Source of the DNA: Lentzea sp. NBRC 105346
GTDB taxonomy: Bacteria; Actinomycetota; Actinomycetes; Mycobacteriales; Pseudonocardiaceae
Length of the DNA: 64,000 nucleotides
Reading direction: 5' to 3'
NCBI RefSeq assembly: GCF_030269605.1
Contig: NZ_BSTQ01000008.1
Coordinates: forward strand, 77,601-141,600
The notes below the pieces were generated by a model. It was not told the DNA's origin. It made no database searches and worked only from the letters and a program-made list of their open reading frames with translations. Below are positions 27,540 through 36,350 of the stretch, piece by piece. The translations under genes were made by a program, and so were the position numbers. Each line of letters opens with the position of its first letter. Position 1 is the stretch's first letter.

Positions 27540-28301
27540 GTGACGATGCCGATCTACGCCTCGGCTGAGCAGGTGATGCGCGACCGCTCGGAGTACGCCC
27601 GCAAGGGCATCGCGAGGGGTCGTAGCGTCATCGTGCTCAAGTACGCCGACGGCGTGCTGTTCGTTGCGGAGAACCCCTCCAGCACGCTGCACAAGGTCTC
27701 GGAGATCTACGACCGCATCGGGTTCGCCGCGGTCGGCCGGTACAGCGAGTTCGAGAACCTCCGGCAGGCGGGCATCCGGTTCGCCGACGTCCGCGGCTAC
27801 CAGAACGACCCGCGCGACGTCACGTCCCGGTCCTTGGCGAACGTCTACGCCACCACCCTGGGCACCTACTTCACCGAGCAGATCAAGCCCTTCGAGGTGG
27901 AGATCTGCGTGGCCGAGGTCGGGCGTTCACCCGAGCACGACACGATGTACCGGCTCACCTACGACGGTTCCATCGTCGACGAGCCGCAGTACATCGTGAT
28001 GGGTGGTCAGACCGACGCCGCCAACTCGGCCCTGAAGGACGCCTACCTGGAGGGCATGGCGTTGGGCGACGCCGTGTCCGTGGCCGTGAAGGCGTTGTCA
28101 GTCGGGTCGCCTTCCACGGGCAATGGCGGGCCGGAGATCCTGCCCCTCAACAAGCTGGAGATCGCGGTCCTCGAACGCGACCGGCCGCGGCGCGCGTTCC
28201 GCCGCATCACCGGCGCCACCCTCAGTGCCCTGCTGCCGAAGTCCGCCGCGGGCAAGGCGGTCGTCGACGTGGACCTCCCCGAGGGCGAGTCCGAGTCCTG
28301 A
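27540..28301 (+). CDS. prcA: 20S proteasome alpha subunit
   Basis: This 253-residue alpha ring subunit forms the gate to which Mpa docks. [42 protein letters not shown] is the standard alpha N-terminal region with gating residues and the H0 helix. [16 protein letters not shown] sequence appears near the C terminus ([13 protein letters not shown]). GTG 27540 was chosen because AGGAG is eight bases upstream; ATG 27546 is possible. It is the last gene of the dop operon, closed by a strong terminator. Confidence 0.97.
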   Translation: MTMPIYASAEQVMRDRSEYARKGIARGRSVIVLKYADGVLFVAENPSSTLHKVSEIYDRIGFAAVGRYSEFENLRQAGIRFADVRGYQNDPRDVTSRSLANVYATTLGTYFTEQIKPFEVEICVAEVGRSPEHDTMYRLTYDGSIVDEPQYIVMGGQTDAANSALKDAYLEGMALGDAVSVAVKALSVGSPSTGNGGPEILPLNKLEIAVLERDRPRRAFRRITGATLSALLPKSAAGKAVVDVDLPEGESES

Positions 28302-28320
28302 CCCTGTTTCTTCACCCATA

Positions 28321-28354
28321 AGGGGCGCCGGCAGTCAGCTGCCGGCGCCCCTTT
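28321..28354 (+). terminator. Terminator of the dop-pup-prcB-prcA operon
   Basis: AGGGGCGCCGGCAG and CTGCCGGCGCCCCT are perfect 14-bp arms around TCAG, 19 bases after the prcA stop and followed by TTTCGG. Confidence 0.93.
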
Positions 28355-28471
28355 CGGTATCTGCGCCAACTTCCGCGATACCACCGTTTCGGGTTACGCC
28401 TCTCCAGGTGGTCGCAGATACATCATTTAGACGATCGACACTAGTCCGTTTGGACGCAAAGCTTTTCGCTC

Positions 28472-29526
28472 ATGACTGACATGGGCATTGGCCGCCGATC
28501 CTTTCTCGCCGGGGCCGGGCCGGCCGCCGCGGTTCCCGGAACCGCGCTGGCGGCGGCACCCGCCCGCGACGAGGCCCGCCGGCAGACCTGCCTCGGCCTC
28601 GCGAAGGACCTGTTGCCGGTCGGCCCGAAGGGCGAGGACCTGAAGCTCGAGTACCTGCGGATCCTGACCGACGACGGGCTGCCGAAGGCGCCCGAGCCGA
28701 AGAAGGTGGTCATCGTGGGCGCGGGGACCACCGGGCTGGTGACCGGCCTGTTGCCGAAGCAGGCCGGTCACCACGTCACGATCACCGAGGCCAACGAACC
28801 GTTCCGCGACCAAATCCCTACGCGGCGGCCGGGGCGATGCTGGTGGACGAGCTGAAGCGCCGGCTGTTCGACAACGTCGACATCAAGCGCGGCACCGGCC
28901 CGGTGAGGTCTGGCGGCGCGGCGCGGAGGCCACCACACCCGAGCATGCGGCGCCAGACGGGGTTGAACCTCAACCGCACGTTCGGTGTGCAACGGGACCG
29001 CACGGCGGCGCAGTTGCTCGACACAGCTCTCGACCCGGTGCGCGGCTACTCCACGGTCAACGCGAAGGGCGAGCGCGTCGACAAGCCCGCGCCGCAGTGG
29101 GTCGAGGGCTGCGCCAGCAGGATGATCCGGCTCGAGCACGGTTCCCAGGCAAAGATCGAGACCATCGCCGAGACCGATGGCAACGACGCCACCGCGGGCG
29201 CGTCCGACGAGGAAACGGAGTCGTTCACGGCGGACGTGGCGATCGTGACGAATCCCTTCTCCGCGTTGCGGCACGGTCTCGACGACGACGAGCGGTACGC
29301 GTACGCGTTGCGCGGCATGCAGGCAATGTCCGGCAAGCGCAACCGGTACGTGATCGGCGAGGCCGCGGTGTTCGCCCCCTGCCAGTTCACCGAACTGCAC
29401 CCGCACATCCCCAGCCCGGTCGGGCGCGTGCATTTCGCGGGCGAGCACACGTCGTTGAAGCACTCCTGGATCGAGGGCTCGCCGGAGTCCGCCGTCCGCG
29501 CCGCACTGGAGGTGAACGCGTCATGA
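28472..29526 (+). pseudogene. Decayed secreted flavin amine oxidase (L-amino-acid oxidase-like)
   Basis: Two frames together carry parts of one gene. The first (28472-28855) has a twin-arginine signal ([12 protein letters not shown]), then the FAD-binding [22 protein letters not shown] and TEANEPF, and ends early. The second (28837-29526) continues in another frame and ends with [19 protein letters not shown], the C-terminal FAD motif of amine oxidases. Intact relatives are about 500 residues or more. Here only about 350 codons remain, the GGR motif after the FAD segment is missing, and most of the substrate domain is lost. So the gene has both a frameshift and internal deletions. The end overlaps the DUF4239 gene by 4 bp, a relic of coupling. 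Confidence 0.8.
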
Positions 29527-30293
29527 CGGTGATGGACATGATCATCATCCTGGGGGCGGGCCTGGGCGCGGTGGTGGTCGGCTTGGTGCTGCACCGGGTT
29601 CCGGCCACCTGGCGGCCGGACTCGGAGAGCCCGACCGCCAAGGTCCTCGTCGACCTGAACAAGACGCTCTTCGCGTTCGTCATGGCACTCTCGATCGTGT
29701 CCGCGTGGGGCAGCCTGAAGGACGCGCAGGGCGGCTCCATCCGCGAGGCGAACGCGCTCGCGGACGTGTACTGGGTCGCCAGCGTGCTGCCCGACCCCGA
29801 GCGGTCGCGGTTCCAGCAGCTCGTCCGGGACTACACCAAGACCGTGGTCGAGGTGGAGTGGCCCGCGATGGCGGAGCGGCAGACCTCACCGGAGGCGGCC
29901 CGGTTGCTCGACACGTTGCGCCACGAGGTGAACCGGTACACCACCACCGGCGCGGACGAGGTGAAACGACGGGACACCCTCACCGCGGTGCGGGAGGCGA
30001 TGGAGGAGCGGCGCGAACGCGTCCTGCGGCTGGACGAGGGCATCCCGGACTTCCTGTGGGTGGGCCTGTTGTTGTCCGCGGCGCTGATCCTCATCATGCC
30101 CGCGTTCCAGGGCGGGACGTTCGGCCTCAGCTGGGCGATGAACGCGTTCCTGCTCGGAGTGCTCGTGGCCGCTCCGATGACGCTCGTCGCCGAGCTGAAC
30201 CACCCGTTCAGCGGGATCAGCGTCACCCCGGACGCGTTCGTGAAACTACTCGGGCGCTTCGACCAGATCACTTCGATCAAGACGGCGTCGTGA
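29523..30293 (+). CDS. DUF4239 (bestrophin-like) membrane protein
   Basis: This 256-residue protein has two N-terminal helices ([19 protein letters not shown] and [16 protein letters not shown]), a soluble helical middle (residues 75-170) and two C-terminal helices ([19 protein letters not shown] and [20 protein letters not shown]). It ends with the conserved [23 protein letters not shown]. This is the DUF4239 pattern, likened to bestrophin channels; the function is unknown. ATG 29523 overlaps the pseudogene stop. A copy of its C-terminal motif follows at 30303. Confidence 0.82.
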   Translation: MTVMDMIIILGAGLGAVVVGLVLHRVPATWRPDSESPTAKVLVDLNKTLFAFVMALSIVSAWGSLKDAQGGSIREANALADVYWVASVLPDPERSRFQQLVRDYTKTVVEVEWPAMAERQTSPEAARLLDTLRHEVNRYTTTGADEVKRRDTLTAVREAMEERRERVLRLDEGIPDFLWVGLLLSAALILIMPAFQGGTFGLSWAMNAFLLGVLVAAPMTLVAELNHPFSGISVTPDAFVKLLGRFDQITSIKTAS

Positions 30294-30302
30294 CCGGGTA
30301 CC

Positions 30303-30386
30303 AGCGGGATCAGCGTCACCCCCGACGGCTTCGTCAACCTGATCGCCCGCTTCGACCAGATCGCCGCGCCCACGACCGGGCCGTGA
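30303..30386 (+). pseudogene. C-terminal remnant of a second DUF4239 gene
   Basis: An open stretch reading [20 protein letters not shown] and ending at TGA 30384-30386 repeats the last conserved motif of the DUF4239 protein directly after its stop (30293). The two tails differ in several codons and in the last residues (TSIKTAS versus AAPTTGP), so this is the end of a diverged paralogue left after deletion rather than a fresh copy. Confidence 0.75.
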
Positions 30387-30389
30387 TCG

Positions 30390-33056
30390 TCATTCGCGGC
30401 GTTCGATGGGCAGCCGGGAGCGGGTGAGCAGGCCCGCTCCCAGCATCGCCACCAGCGGTACGACGACCAGGGCCACCGCGACGTTCACCCACGGCACCGT
30501 GATCGGGTAGAGCGTCGGCGACGGCCACTGGTCGGCGAACCGCTGGTTCAGCGCCGTGAGCACGGCGACTGACGTTCCCAGCCCGGCGACGGTCCCCAGC
30601 ACGGACCCGAGACCGGCGATCACCCCGGACTGACTCAGCGACAACAGCCGCCGCAACGAAGGCGAGGCGCCGACAGCGGCCAGGGTCGTCAGATCGGAAC
30701 GACCGTCCGCCGCGGCGAGTCCGGTCGCCAGAGCCGCGGCGCCGAGGGTGATCACGGCGGCGACGATGGCGAGGATGGTCAGCATGCGCTGTACCTCGGA
30801 GGCCACCGCGCGCTGGATGCGGAGTTCGTAGTCGGCCCCGACCACGGCCTGCGCACGATCCTGCTCGTCCACGGTCGGCTCGCGGGTCGTGGTGGCGTAC
30901 AAGGTGAAGGGCGTGGAGCCGAAGCCCAGACCGCGAGCGGTCTCCTGCGTGATCAACGCCATCGGCGCCTTGGTGCCGTGCGGCAGGACGAAACCGGGTC
31001 CGGTCACGGTGTGCCGTTGCGCCCCGGCCTTCGCCAGGCCGTACGCGATGGTGGCCACGCCGCGTTCGTCGAGGTACTTGGCGGAGTCGACGACGATCTT
31101 GCCCTCCCGCAGCGCGGTGGTGACCGCGGCGACGTCGGAGTCGGGCAGGTCCGCGACCGACCGGGCCGCCGCCGGGTCGATCACGAGCAGCACGCCCGCG
31201 AAGGAGCCGAGCGCGTTGAAGTACGTGTACACCTGGCCCACGCCGTCGCACCGGGAGTCGGCCTTCGCGGCCCGTTGCTCCTCCGCCGTCGGCTCGTGTC
31301 CGAGAATGTCGAACAGGTAGGGGCATTCCCGGCCGGCGGGTGGGACGGCGTGCGCGAAGCACGGGCCGTCGTCGCACGACAGCAGGCGGATCTCGTGGGC
31401 CTCCTTGATGGGCAGGGTGCCGCGGAGCGCGGCGACCACCGAGTCCGGAATGGACTCACCGACCTTCGGGGCCGACTCGTTGATCGCGTAGACGGCGACG
31501 TCACCGTTGTGGCCCGCCGACTCGCTCGCGTCGCGGGCGACGCCGGAGTTGATGACCAGGCCGACCGCGAGGCTGCTGATCACGACGGCCATCACCGCGG
31601 AGATGGCCGGTGCCGCGGCGGTGCGGTTGCGGGACGTGTCGCGCAGCGCGATCCGCACCGGGACCGGAAGCAGGCGGCCCAGGCGGGCGACCAGCCCGAC
31701 CAGCGACGGCGTGATCAGCACCAGGCCGAGTTCGCCGATCGCCAGGCCGCCCAGGATGATCGTGAGCTCCACCTGCCACGCGCCGACGACCGCGACGCCC
31801 GCGCCGAGCGCGATCAGCACCAGGCCCGCGACCAGCCAGCGGCGGCGGGACCGGGTGATGCCGCGGCGGCCGGCCAGCGCCGTCACGACGTCCTGGCGCG
31901 CCGAGATCCACGCGGGTACCAGTGCCGCCAGCACGCCGGTGACCACGGCGAGCACCGCCAGCACCACCAGTGCCTGTGGGTAGAGCCGCAACGCCCCCGA
32001 GCGGGTTTCCAGGAAGCGTTCGATCAGCGGGACGCCAAGCACGGCGGTCACGACGCCGATCACCACACCGGCGACCGCCGCCACGCCACCGAACACGACG
32101 CCGTCGGCGAGCACGATCCGCCGGATGTGGGCGGGGGTGCCGCCACTGGCGGAGACGAGCGCGAGGTCGCGCCGGCGCCGGCGGGCACCGACCGCCAGTG
32201 CCGGCCCGGCGAGCAGCACGATCTCCAGTACGGCCAGGCCGCCGATCAACGCCAGCACACCCGCTTGGATCTGGCTGCCGTCGTGAATCTGGGGGTAGCG
32301 CTCGCTCATGGGCGGCGGGTTCGCGATCACCTGACGTGACAGCGCGCCGATGCCGTGCTGGTTGAGCTCCTTGACCTGAGCCCAGGTCAGGGGAGACGTG
32401 GCGAGCCAGCCCAGGCCGCCGCGTTCGGGGGTGAGCGCGCCCGGCCGCAGGACCACCGTGGTGTTGCCGGTCTTGTCGGGTTCTTCGACAATGCCGACGA
32501 TCTTGTACGTCTTACCGCCCGTGGTGCGGATCGTGCCGCCAATGCCGGCACCCGTTCGGCTGACCGCCTTCTGGGTCAGCGCGACCTCGTCGTCCGAGGC
32601 CGGCGCACGCCCGGACACCTGGCGCAGAATGCCGCGCGCCAACGGGTTCTCGTAGTCCAGCAGCCGGGCGCGGACGCCGGCCGTGCCGTTCAGCGTGTGG
32701 ATGTCGAGGGCCGTGATGTGGTTGGCGACCAACCGGGTTCCCGGCGGCAGCAACGCCTTCAGACGATCCTCGGTCGGCTCGGCCTGCTGCTCGGCGTTGC
32801 CGACGGGCATGGTGAACGCCCGGTCCGGTTCCTGGATGACCGCGCCGTTGTACGCCCAGGTGATCGCGGCCTCGGCCGTGCCCATCAGCCGTTCAGAGCG
32901 TTCCTGCGGCGTCAGGGTGAACGTGTCGTATCCGACCGCCGCGAACGACAGGCCCGCGACCGGCAGCGCGATCATCGCGATCACCAGTGCCGCGCGGCCC
33001 TTGGCGCGGCGCGCCTCCCGCCACGCGATGCGCAGCGCTGTTCGCCAGCCGCTCAT
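30390..33056 (-). CDS. FtsX-like ABC transporter permease
   Basis: This 888-residue permease begins MSGWRTALRIAWREARRAKG, a typical cytosolic lead-in. It continues with helix 1, a long extracytoplasmic loop (about residues 45-245), a three-helix block near 250-380, central helices, a second loop (about 510-720) with several Cys, and a last three-helix block with VASEVQRMLTILAIVAAVITLGAAAL. Its start overlaps the ATPase stop by 4 bp. With that ATPase and the PadR regulator it forms a three-gene unit. Likely an exporter or envelope-stress transporter; the substrate is unknown. Confidence 0.88.
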   Translation of the reverse strand: MSGWRTALRIAWREARRAKGRAALVIAMIALPVAGLSFAAVGYDTFTLTPQERSERLMGTAEAAITWAYNGAVIQEPDRAFTMPVGNAEQQAEPTEDRLKALLPPGTRLVANHITALDIHTLNGTAGVRARLLDYENPLARGILRQVSGRAPASDDEVALTQKAVSRTGAGIGGTIRTTGGKTYKIVGIVEEPDKTGNTTVVLRPGALTPERGGLGWLATSPLTWAQVKELNQHGIGALSRQVIANPPPMSERYPQIHDGSQIQAGVLALIGGLAVLEIVLLAGPALAVGARRRRRDLALVSASGGTPAHIRRIVLADGVVFGGVAAVAGVVIGVVTAVLGVPLIERFLETRSGALRLYPQALVVLAVLAVVTGVLAALVPAWISARQDVVTALAGRRGITRSRRRWLVAGLVLIALGAGVAVVGAWQVELTIILGGLAIGELGLVLITPSLVGLVARLGRLLPVPVRIALRDTSRNRTAAAPAISAVMAVVISSLAVGLVINSGVARDASESAGHNGDVAVYAINESAPKVGESIPDSVVAALRGTLPIKEAHEIRLLSCDDGPCFAHAVPPAGRECPYLFDILGHEPTAEEQRAAKADSRCDGVGQVYTYFNALGSFAGVLLVIDPAAARSVADLPDSDVAAVTTALREGKIVVDSAKYLDERGVATIAYGLAKAGAQRHTVTGPGFVLPHGTKAPMALITQETARGLGFGSTPFTLYATTTREPTVDEQDRAQAVVGADYELRIQRAVASEVQRMLTILAIVAAVITLGAAALATGLAAADGRSDLTTLAAVGASPSLRRLLSLSQSGVIAGLGSVLGTVAGLGTSVAVLTALNQRFADQWPSPTLYPITVPWVNVAVALVVVPLVAMLGAGLLTRSRLPIERRE

Positions 33057-33760
33057 GGCGCGTGCAGCAGTTCTTCGGGCTGGTCCAGCGGACCAGACGT
33101 GTCGATCACAATGCCGTCCCGCAGGAAGATCACCCGGTCCGCCCACGCCGCGTGCCGCGCGTCGTGCGTGACGAGCACGCCAGCCGCACCGGCGTCCACT
33201 TTGGACCGCAGCAGGCGCAGGACCGCTTCGCCGGTCTGGGAGTCCAGCGCGCCGGTCGGTTCGTCGGCGAGGACGAGCCGGCGTTCGCCGATCAACGCCC
33301 GCGCGATCGCGACGCGTTGCTGCTGACCGCCGGACATCTCGTCCGGGAAGCGGTCGCCATAGCCGTCGAGGTCGACCTCGTGCAGCGCGTCGAGCGCCTG
33401 CGTTCGACTATGCCGAACGCCGTCCAGATCGAGTGGCAGTGCCACGTTCTCCGCGGCGGTGAGGCTGGGCAACAGGTTGAGATCCTGGAACACATAGCCG
33501 ATGCGCCGTCTGCGCAACGCTGCGAGCGCCTTGCGGTTGCACTCGCCGAGCACGGTGCCATCGACGACGACCTCGCCCCGTGTGGGACTGTCCAGGCCGC
33601 CCGCGAGGTTGAGCAGAGTCGACTTGCCGGATCCGGACGGGCCCATCACCGCGACGAGCTCGTGAGGGTGAACAACAAGCGTGATACCGCGTAACGCGTG
33701 CACGACCGTCTCACCGGAGCCGTGGGTCCGATGCACGTCGCGTAACTCGAGGACCGTCAT
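33053..33760 (-). CDS. ABC transporter ATP-binding protein (MacB/LolD type)
   Basis: This 235-residue ATPase has Walker A MGPSGSGKSTLLN, signature MSGGQQQRVAIARAL, Walker B LVLADEPTGALDS and switch His in VLVTHDARHAAWA. This is the MacB/LolD/SalX group that works with FtsX-type permeases, here the next gene. The start overlaps the PadR stop by 4 bp and the stop overlaps the permease start by 4 bp. A palindrome copy lies at 33402. Confidence 0.93.
   Translation of the reverse strand: MTVLELRDVHRTHGSGETVVHALRGITLVVHPHELVAVMGPSGSGKSTLLNLAGGLDSPTRGEVVVDGTVLGECNRKALAALRRRRIGYVFQDLNLLPSLTAAENVALPLDLDGVRHSRTQALDALHEVDLDGYGDRFPDEMSGGQQQRVAIARALIGERRLVLADEPTGALDSQTGEAVLRLLRSKVDAGAAGVLVTHDARHAAWADRVIFLRDGIVIDTSGPLDQPEELLHAP
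33402..33418. repeat. Dispersed 17-bp palindrome, GTTCGACTATGCCGAAC
   Basis: The arms pair fully except for one G/T position. On the minus strand it encodes Val-Arg-His-Ser-Arg-Thr of the ABC ATPase. Confidence 0.8.
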
Positions 33761-34308
33761 CTCGGCACCTCGATCTCGGTGTCCGTGACGACGGGCTCGG
33801 GTGCTTCGTAGCGCGCGAGGCTGGCCTCGCAGTGGTCGAGCCACCGCACCTCGGCCTCCGCCTGGAAGATCATGTTGTCGAGGACGAGCAACCAGGGCAG
33901 GTCGTCCGCCTTGGTCTTCAACCGGGTGTATTCCTGCAGCGTGCGGACCGCCGCGGTGCGCTGCGTCTGCACGACGGCCCGAACGTCCACCCCCGGAGTG
34001 GTCATCGCGAGCGCCAGCTTGATCGCGAGCTCGTCGCGGGGACGGTCCGCGCGGCTGACGGGCGAGGAGAACCACTTGGCGAGCTCGGCGTGCCCCTGTT
34101 CGGTGATCTCGTACGGCCGCTGACCGGTGTCGTTCTCGGGCAACGGCCGTACGAGATCGTCGCGTTCCAGCCGCGACAGCGTTGTGTAGACCTGCCCGAT
34201 GTTCAACGGCCACGTGCCGCCGGTGGACGCCTCGAAGGCGGCCCGCAGCTGGTAGCCGTACATGGGACCGCGTTCGAGAAGCGCCAGGAGACCATGTTTG
34301 ACCGACAT
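33757..34308 (-). CDS. PadR-family transcriptional regulator
   Basis: This 183-residue protein has an N-terminal PadR winged helix (KHGLLALLERGPMYGYQLRAAFEASTGGTWPLNIGQVYTTLSRLERDDLV) and a C-terminal helical dimer domain. PadR proteins repress until a ligand binds. It is the first gene of the PadR-ATPase-permease operon. A nearly perfect 34-bp palindrome overlaps its own start codon, so it very likely represses its own operon, which is common for transporter-linked PadR proteins. Confidence 0.93.
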   Translation of the reverse strand: MSVKHGLLALLERGPMYGYQLRAAFEASTGGTWPLNIGQVYTTLSRLERDDLVRPLPENDTGQRPYEITEQGHAELAKWFSSPVSRADRPRDELAIKLALAMTTPGVDVRAVVQTQRTAAVRTLQEYTRLKTKADDLPWLLVLDNMIFQAEAEVRWLDHCEASLARYEAPEPVVTDTEIEVPR

Positions 34309-34339
34309 AGATACCGAGTATGCATACCCGGTATCTATG
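34306..34339. promoter_or_regulatory. PadR operator: 34-bp near-perfect palindrome over the padR start
   Basis: CATAGATACC starts and GGTATCTATG ends a dyad with GTATGCATAC at the centre; only one base pair of 17 fails. It includes the ATG of padR and 31 bp upstream, fitting autorepression of the transporter operon. It also lies close to the 3' end of the convergently placed isomerase-like gene (stop at 34335). Confidence 0.8.
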
Positions 34340-34964
34340 TGGCAAGCAGTGCCGGCACTCCGTCTCCGGTGAGCTGGGGGACGGTCGCGGTGCGGCCGGT
34401 CAGGAGCACGAGCAACGCGCCGATCGGGCCGCGAACCTCGGCGCCCTCGCCGACGCTCCAGTCGACGTCGGTCGCGACCAGGCGCATGCCGCGCAGCCGC
34501 TTCTGGGTGTGGAACGGGAAACCCATCTGCCACATGTGATCCGCGGCGACGACCGCCGGTTCGAGCGGGATCGGGCGCTGCCTGCCGAGCGGCAGGGCGA
34601 CGTCCTGGCCGTGCACGATGATGTCCATCAGGCAGTCCTTGAGCTTCTGGCCCGGCGCCAGGCGGTGGTAGCCGACGGCCTGTCTGAGCATGGCGATCAT
34701 GTCCTCGGTCGAGGTCCGTCGCGCGGCGTCGATGGACAGGTCGCGCACCATGCGGTTGAAGCTGCCTCTGGCCTTGACGAACCCCTTGAGCACCTCGCCG
34801 ACCGAGGCGTACGGCGCGTACGACACGTGGGCGGCGACGTCGCGGACCGTCCAGGCGTCGCACAGGGATGGATACGTCCACTCGATGTCCGACAGCGACT
34901 CGAGCATGTCCGCGAAGCTCGCCCGCTGTTCGTCGATGACCTGCCAGATCTCTTCGCGATCCAT
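34335..34964 (-). CDS. Maleylpyruvate isomerase-family (DinB-fold, mycothiol-dependent) protein
   Basis: This 209-residue four-helix protein of the DinB/MDMPI superfamily common in actinomycetes starts MDREEIWQVIDEQRASFADMLESLSD. It shows DAWTVRDVAAHVSYAPY (metal-ligand His) and DCLMDIIVHGQDVALPLGR (second His), the TIGR03083-type pattern. Members use mycothiol as cofactor or are of unknown role. It diverges from a MarR regulator across 75 bp holding a palindrome, so it is the likely target of that regulator. Confidence 0.8.
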   Translation of the reverse strand: MDREEIWQVIDEQRASFADMLESLSDIEWTYPSLCDAWTVRDVAAHVSYAPYASVGEVLKGFVKARGSFNRMVRDLSIDAARRTSTEDMIAMLRQAVGYHRLAPGQKLKDCLMDIIVHGQDVALPLGRQRPIPLEPAVVAADHMWQMGFPFHTQKRLRGMRLVATDVDWSVGEGAEVRGPIGALLVLLTGRTATVPQLTGDGVPALLAT

Positions 34965-35009
34965 GGTTCACCCCTCGGCGGATTTGGTACGATTCTCTGA
35001 CTACTTTAA

Positions 35010-35022
35010 TCAGAGACTCTGA
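35010..35022. promoter_or_regulatory. MarR-type operator TCAGAGACTCTGA
   Basis: The perfect 13-bp palindrome lies in the AT-richer gap between the divergent isomerase-like gene and the marR gene. An overlapping second dyad, CTCTGA-N9-TCAGAG (34995-35015), widens the site. This is the usual place for a MarR protein to control both genes. Confidence 0.65.
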
Positions 35023-35039
35023 CTATCTCAAGGGGTGTC

Positions 35040-35474
35040 GTGGCCGAGGAGCTCAACGTGGGGCTGTTGATGTTCATCGCCCATCGCGCGATGGAGAACC
35101 GGGTCTTCGCGGCCGTCGCCAATGCCGGGTACGGCGACGTGACGATCGCGCAGGCGCGGCTGATGGCGCGGATCAGCTCGACCGGCTCGCGGCTGACGAC
35201 GCTCGCCGAATCGGCTCAGGTGACCAAACAGACCGCGGGTTTCCTCGTCGACCAGCTGGAGCGGGCCGGCTATGTCGAACGGGTGCCGGATCCGGCCGAC
35301 GGCCGCGCACGCCTGGTGCTGCTCACAGACAAGGCCAAGGAGGTCCTGCCGCTCGCCAACGGCGAGGCGGCGGCCGTCGAGGCCGAGTGGGAGAAGCACA
35401 TCGGCAAGCGGCGGATGGCGCAGCTGCGGGAGACACTGACCATGCTGCGCGAGATCACCGATCCGTACCTGTAG
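35040..35474 (+). CDS. MarR-family transcriptional regulator
   Basis: This 144-residue winged-helix regulator shows TLAESAQVTKQTAGFLVDQLERAGYVERVPDPADGRARLVLLT, the recognition helix and wing with the DxR motif. It probably senses a small aromatic or oxidative signal. GTG 35040 has AAGGGG upstream. It is followed after 9 bp by an APH-fold kinase on the same strand. Confidence 0.93.
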   Translation: MAEELNVGLLMFIAHRAMENRVFAAVANAGYGDVTIAQARLMARISSTGSRLTTLAESAQVTKQTAGFLVDQLERAGYVERVPDPADGRARLVLLTDKAKEVLPLANGEAAAVEAEWEKHIGKRRMAQLRETLTMLREITDPYL

Positions 35475-35483
35475 GAGGGTGGC

Positions 35484-36350
35484 GTGCGCATCGTCCCGAT
35501 CGACTTCCGGCCCGTCGCGCCGCACACCGCGGCGGTCTACCGCGTGGTGGACGGCGAACAGTCGTGGTTCGTGAAGATCCTGCAGTCACCCGAGCACTGG
35601 TCGATGCTCATGGGAATGCCGTCCGACATTGTCGAACGGCTGGTCGCCGAGTTCCCGTGGCGCGCGGAGGCGGACTTCCTGCTGTCCGGCTTCGAGCTAC
35701 CGCCGGGCATGCGCAGGCCGCGCGTCCACCGGATCGACGAGCTCGGCCCCGGCCGGGTCGCGATGTGGCTGGAGTACGTCGAGTGCGCGGACGTCGGCTG
35801 GGATCTGCCCCGGTTCACGCGGGCGGCCCGCCTGCTCGGCCGGTGGGCGGGCAGGCGGTTCGGCGGCGAGCCGGGTGGCGCGCTGCGGTTCCTCGTCGAC
35901 GGACTGATCGCCAACCACGAGTTCGACCATCCCGGTCTGTCCGACATTGTCGAACGGATACCGGAACTGCTCGACCGGCTGGACGCGCTGCCCCAGGCGT
36001 GTGGCCACAGTGACGCGTGCCCGCAGAACCTGTTGGTGCCGAAGGAGGATCCGGACACGTTCGTCGTGATCGACGTGACGTGGCAGGTGCCGGCGGCGGT
36101 CGGGTTCGACCTCGGCCAGCTGCTCATCGGGCTGGCGCACGACGGCACGCTGCCGGTCGCGGACTTGCCGCCGATCCGTGAGGCGATCATCGACGCGTAC
36201 GTGTGCGGCCTGGCGGAGGAGGGCAGGCGCGTCGCGCGGGAGGACGTGGCGTTCGGGTGCGACGTGTCGATGCTGATCCGCAGTGGGTTCCACTCGGGGC
36301 CGGAGCTGACCGACTACGTCCTGGGACTGGTGCCGGTGCTGGGTGATTAG
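35484..36350 (+). CDS. APH-fold kinase with amplified 3' end
   Basis: This 288-residue aminoglycoside-phosphotransferase-fold protein shows ACGHSDACPQNLLV (catalytic Asp and metal Asn) and VVIDVTWQVPAAVGFDLGQLLIG (second metal Asp region). The first lobe is short and lacks a clear nucleotide hairpin. The substrate is unknown. It follows marR by 9 bp. The last 28 codons (from VSMLIRSGF to the stop) plus about 60 bp of downstream sequence are repeated three more times after the gene (unit 147 bp). Two copies of the dispersed palindrome (35621, 35939) both encode Ser-Asp-Ile-Val-Glu-Arg. Confidence 0.8.
   Translation: MRIVPIDFRPVAPHTAAVYRVVDGEQSWFVKILQSPEHWSMLMGMPSDIVERLVAEFPWRAEADFLLSGFELPPGMRRPRVHRIDELGPGRVAMWLEYVECADVGWDLPRFTRAARLLGRWAGRRFGGEPGGALRFLVDGLIANHEFDHPGLSDIVERIPELLDRLDALPQACGHSDACPQNLLVPKEDPDTFVVIDVTWQVPAAVGFDLGQLLIGLAHDGTLPVADLPPIREAIIDAYVCGLAEEGRRVAREDVAFGCDVSMLIRSGFHSGPELTDYVLGLVPVLGD
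35621..35637. repeat. Dispersed 17-bp palindrome, GTCCGACATTGTCGAAC
   Basis: One T/C change in the left arm. Encodes Ser-Asp-Ile-Val-Glu-Arg in the APH-fold kinase. Confidence 0.85.
35939..35955. repeat. Dispersed 17-bp palindrome, GTCCGACATTGTCGAAC
   Basis: Identical in all 17 bases to the copy 318 bp upstream in the same gene, and in the same reading frame. Confidence 0.85.
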
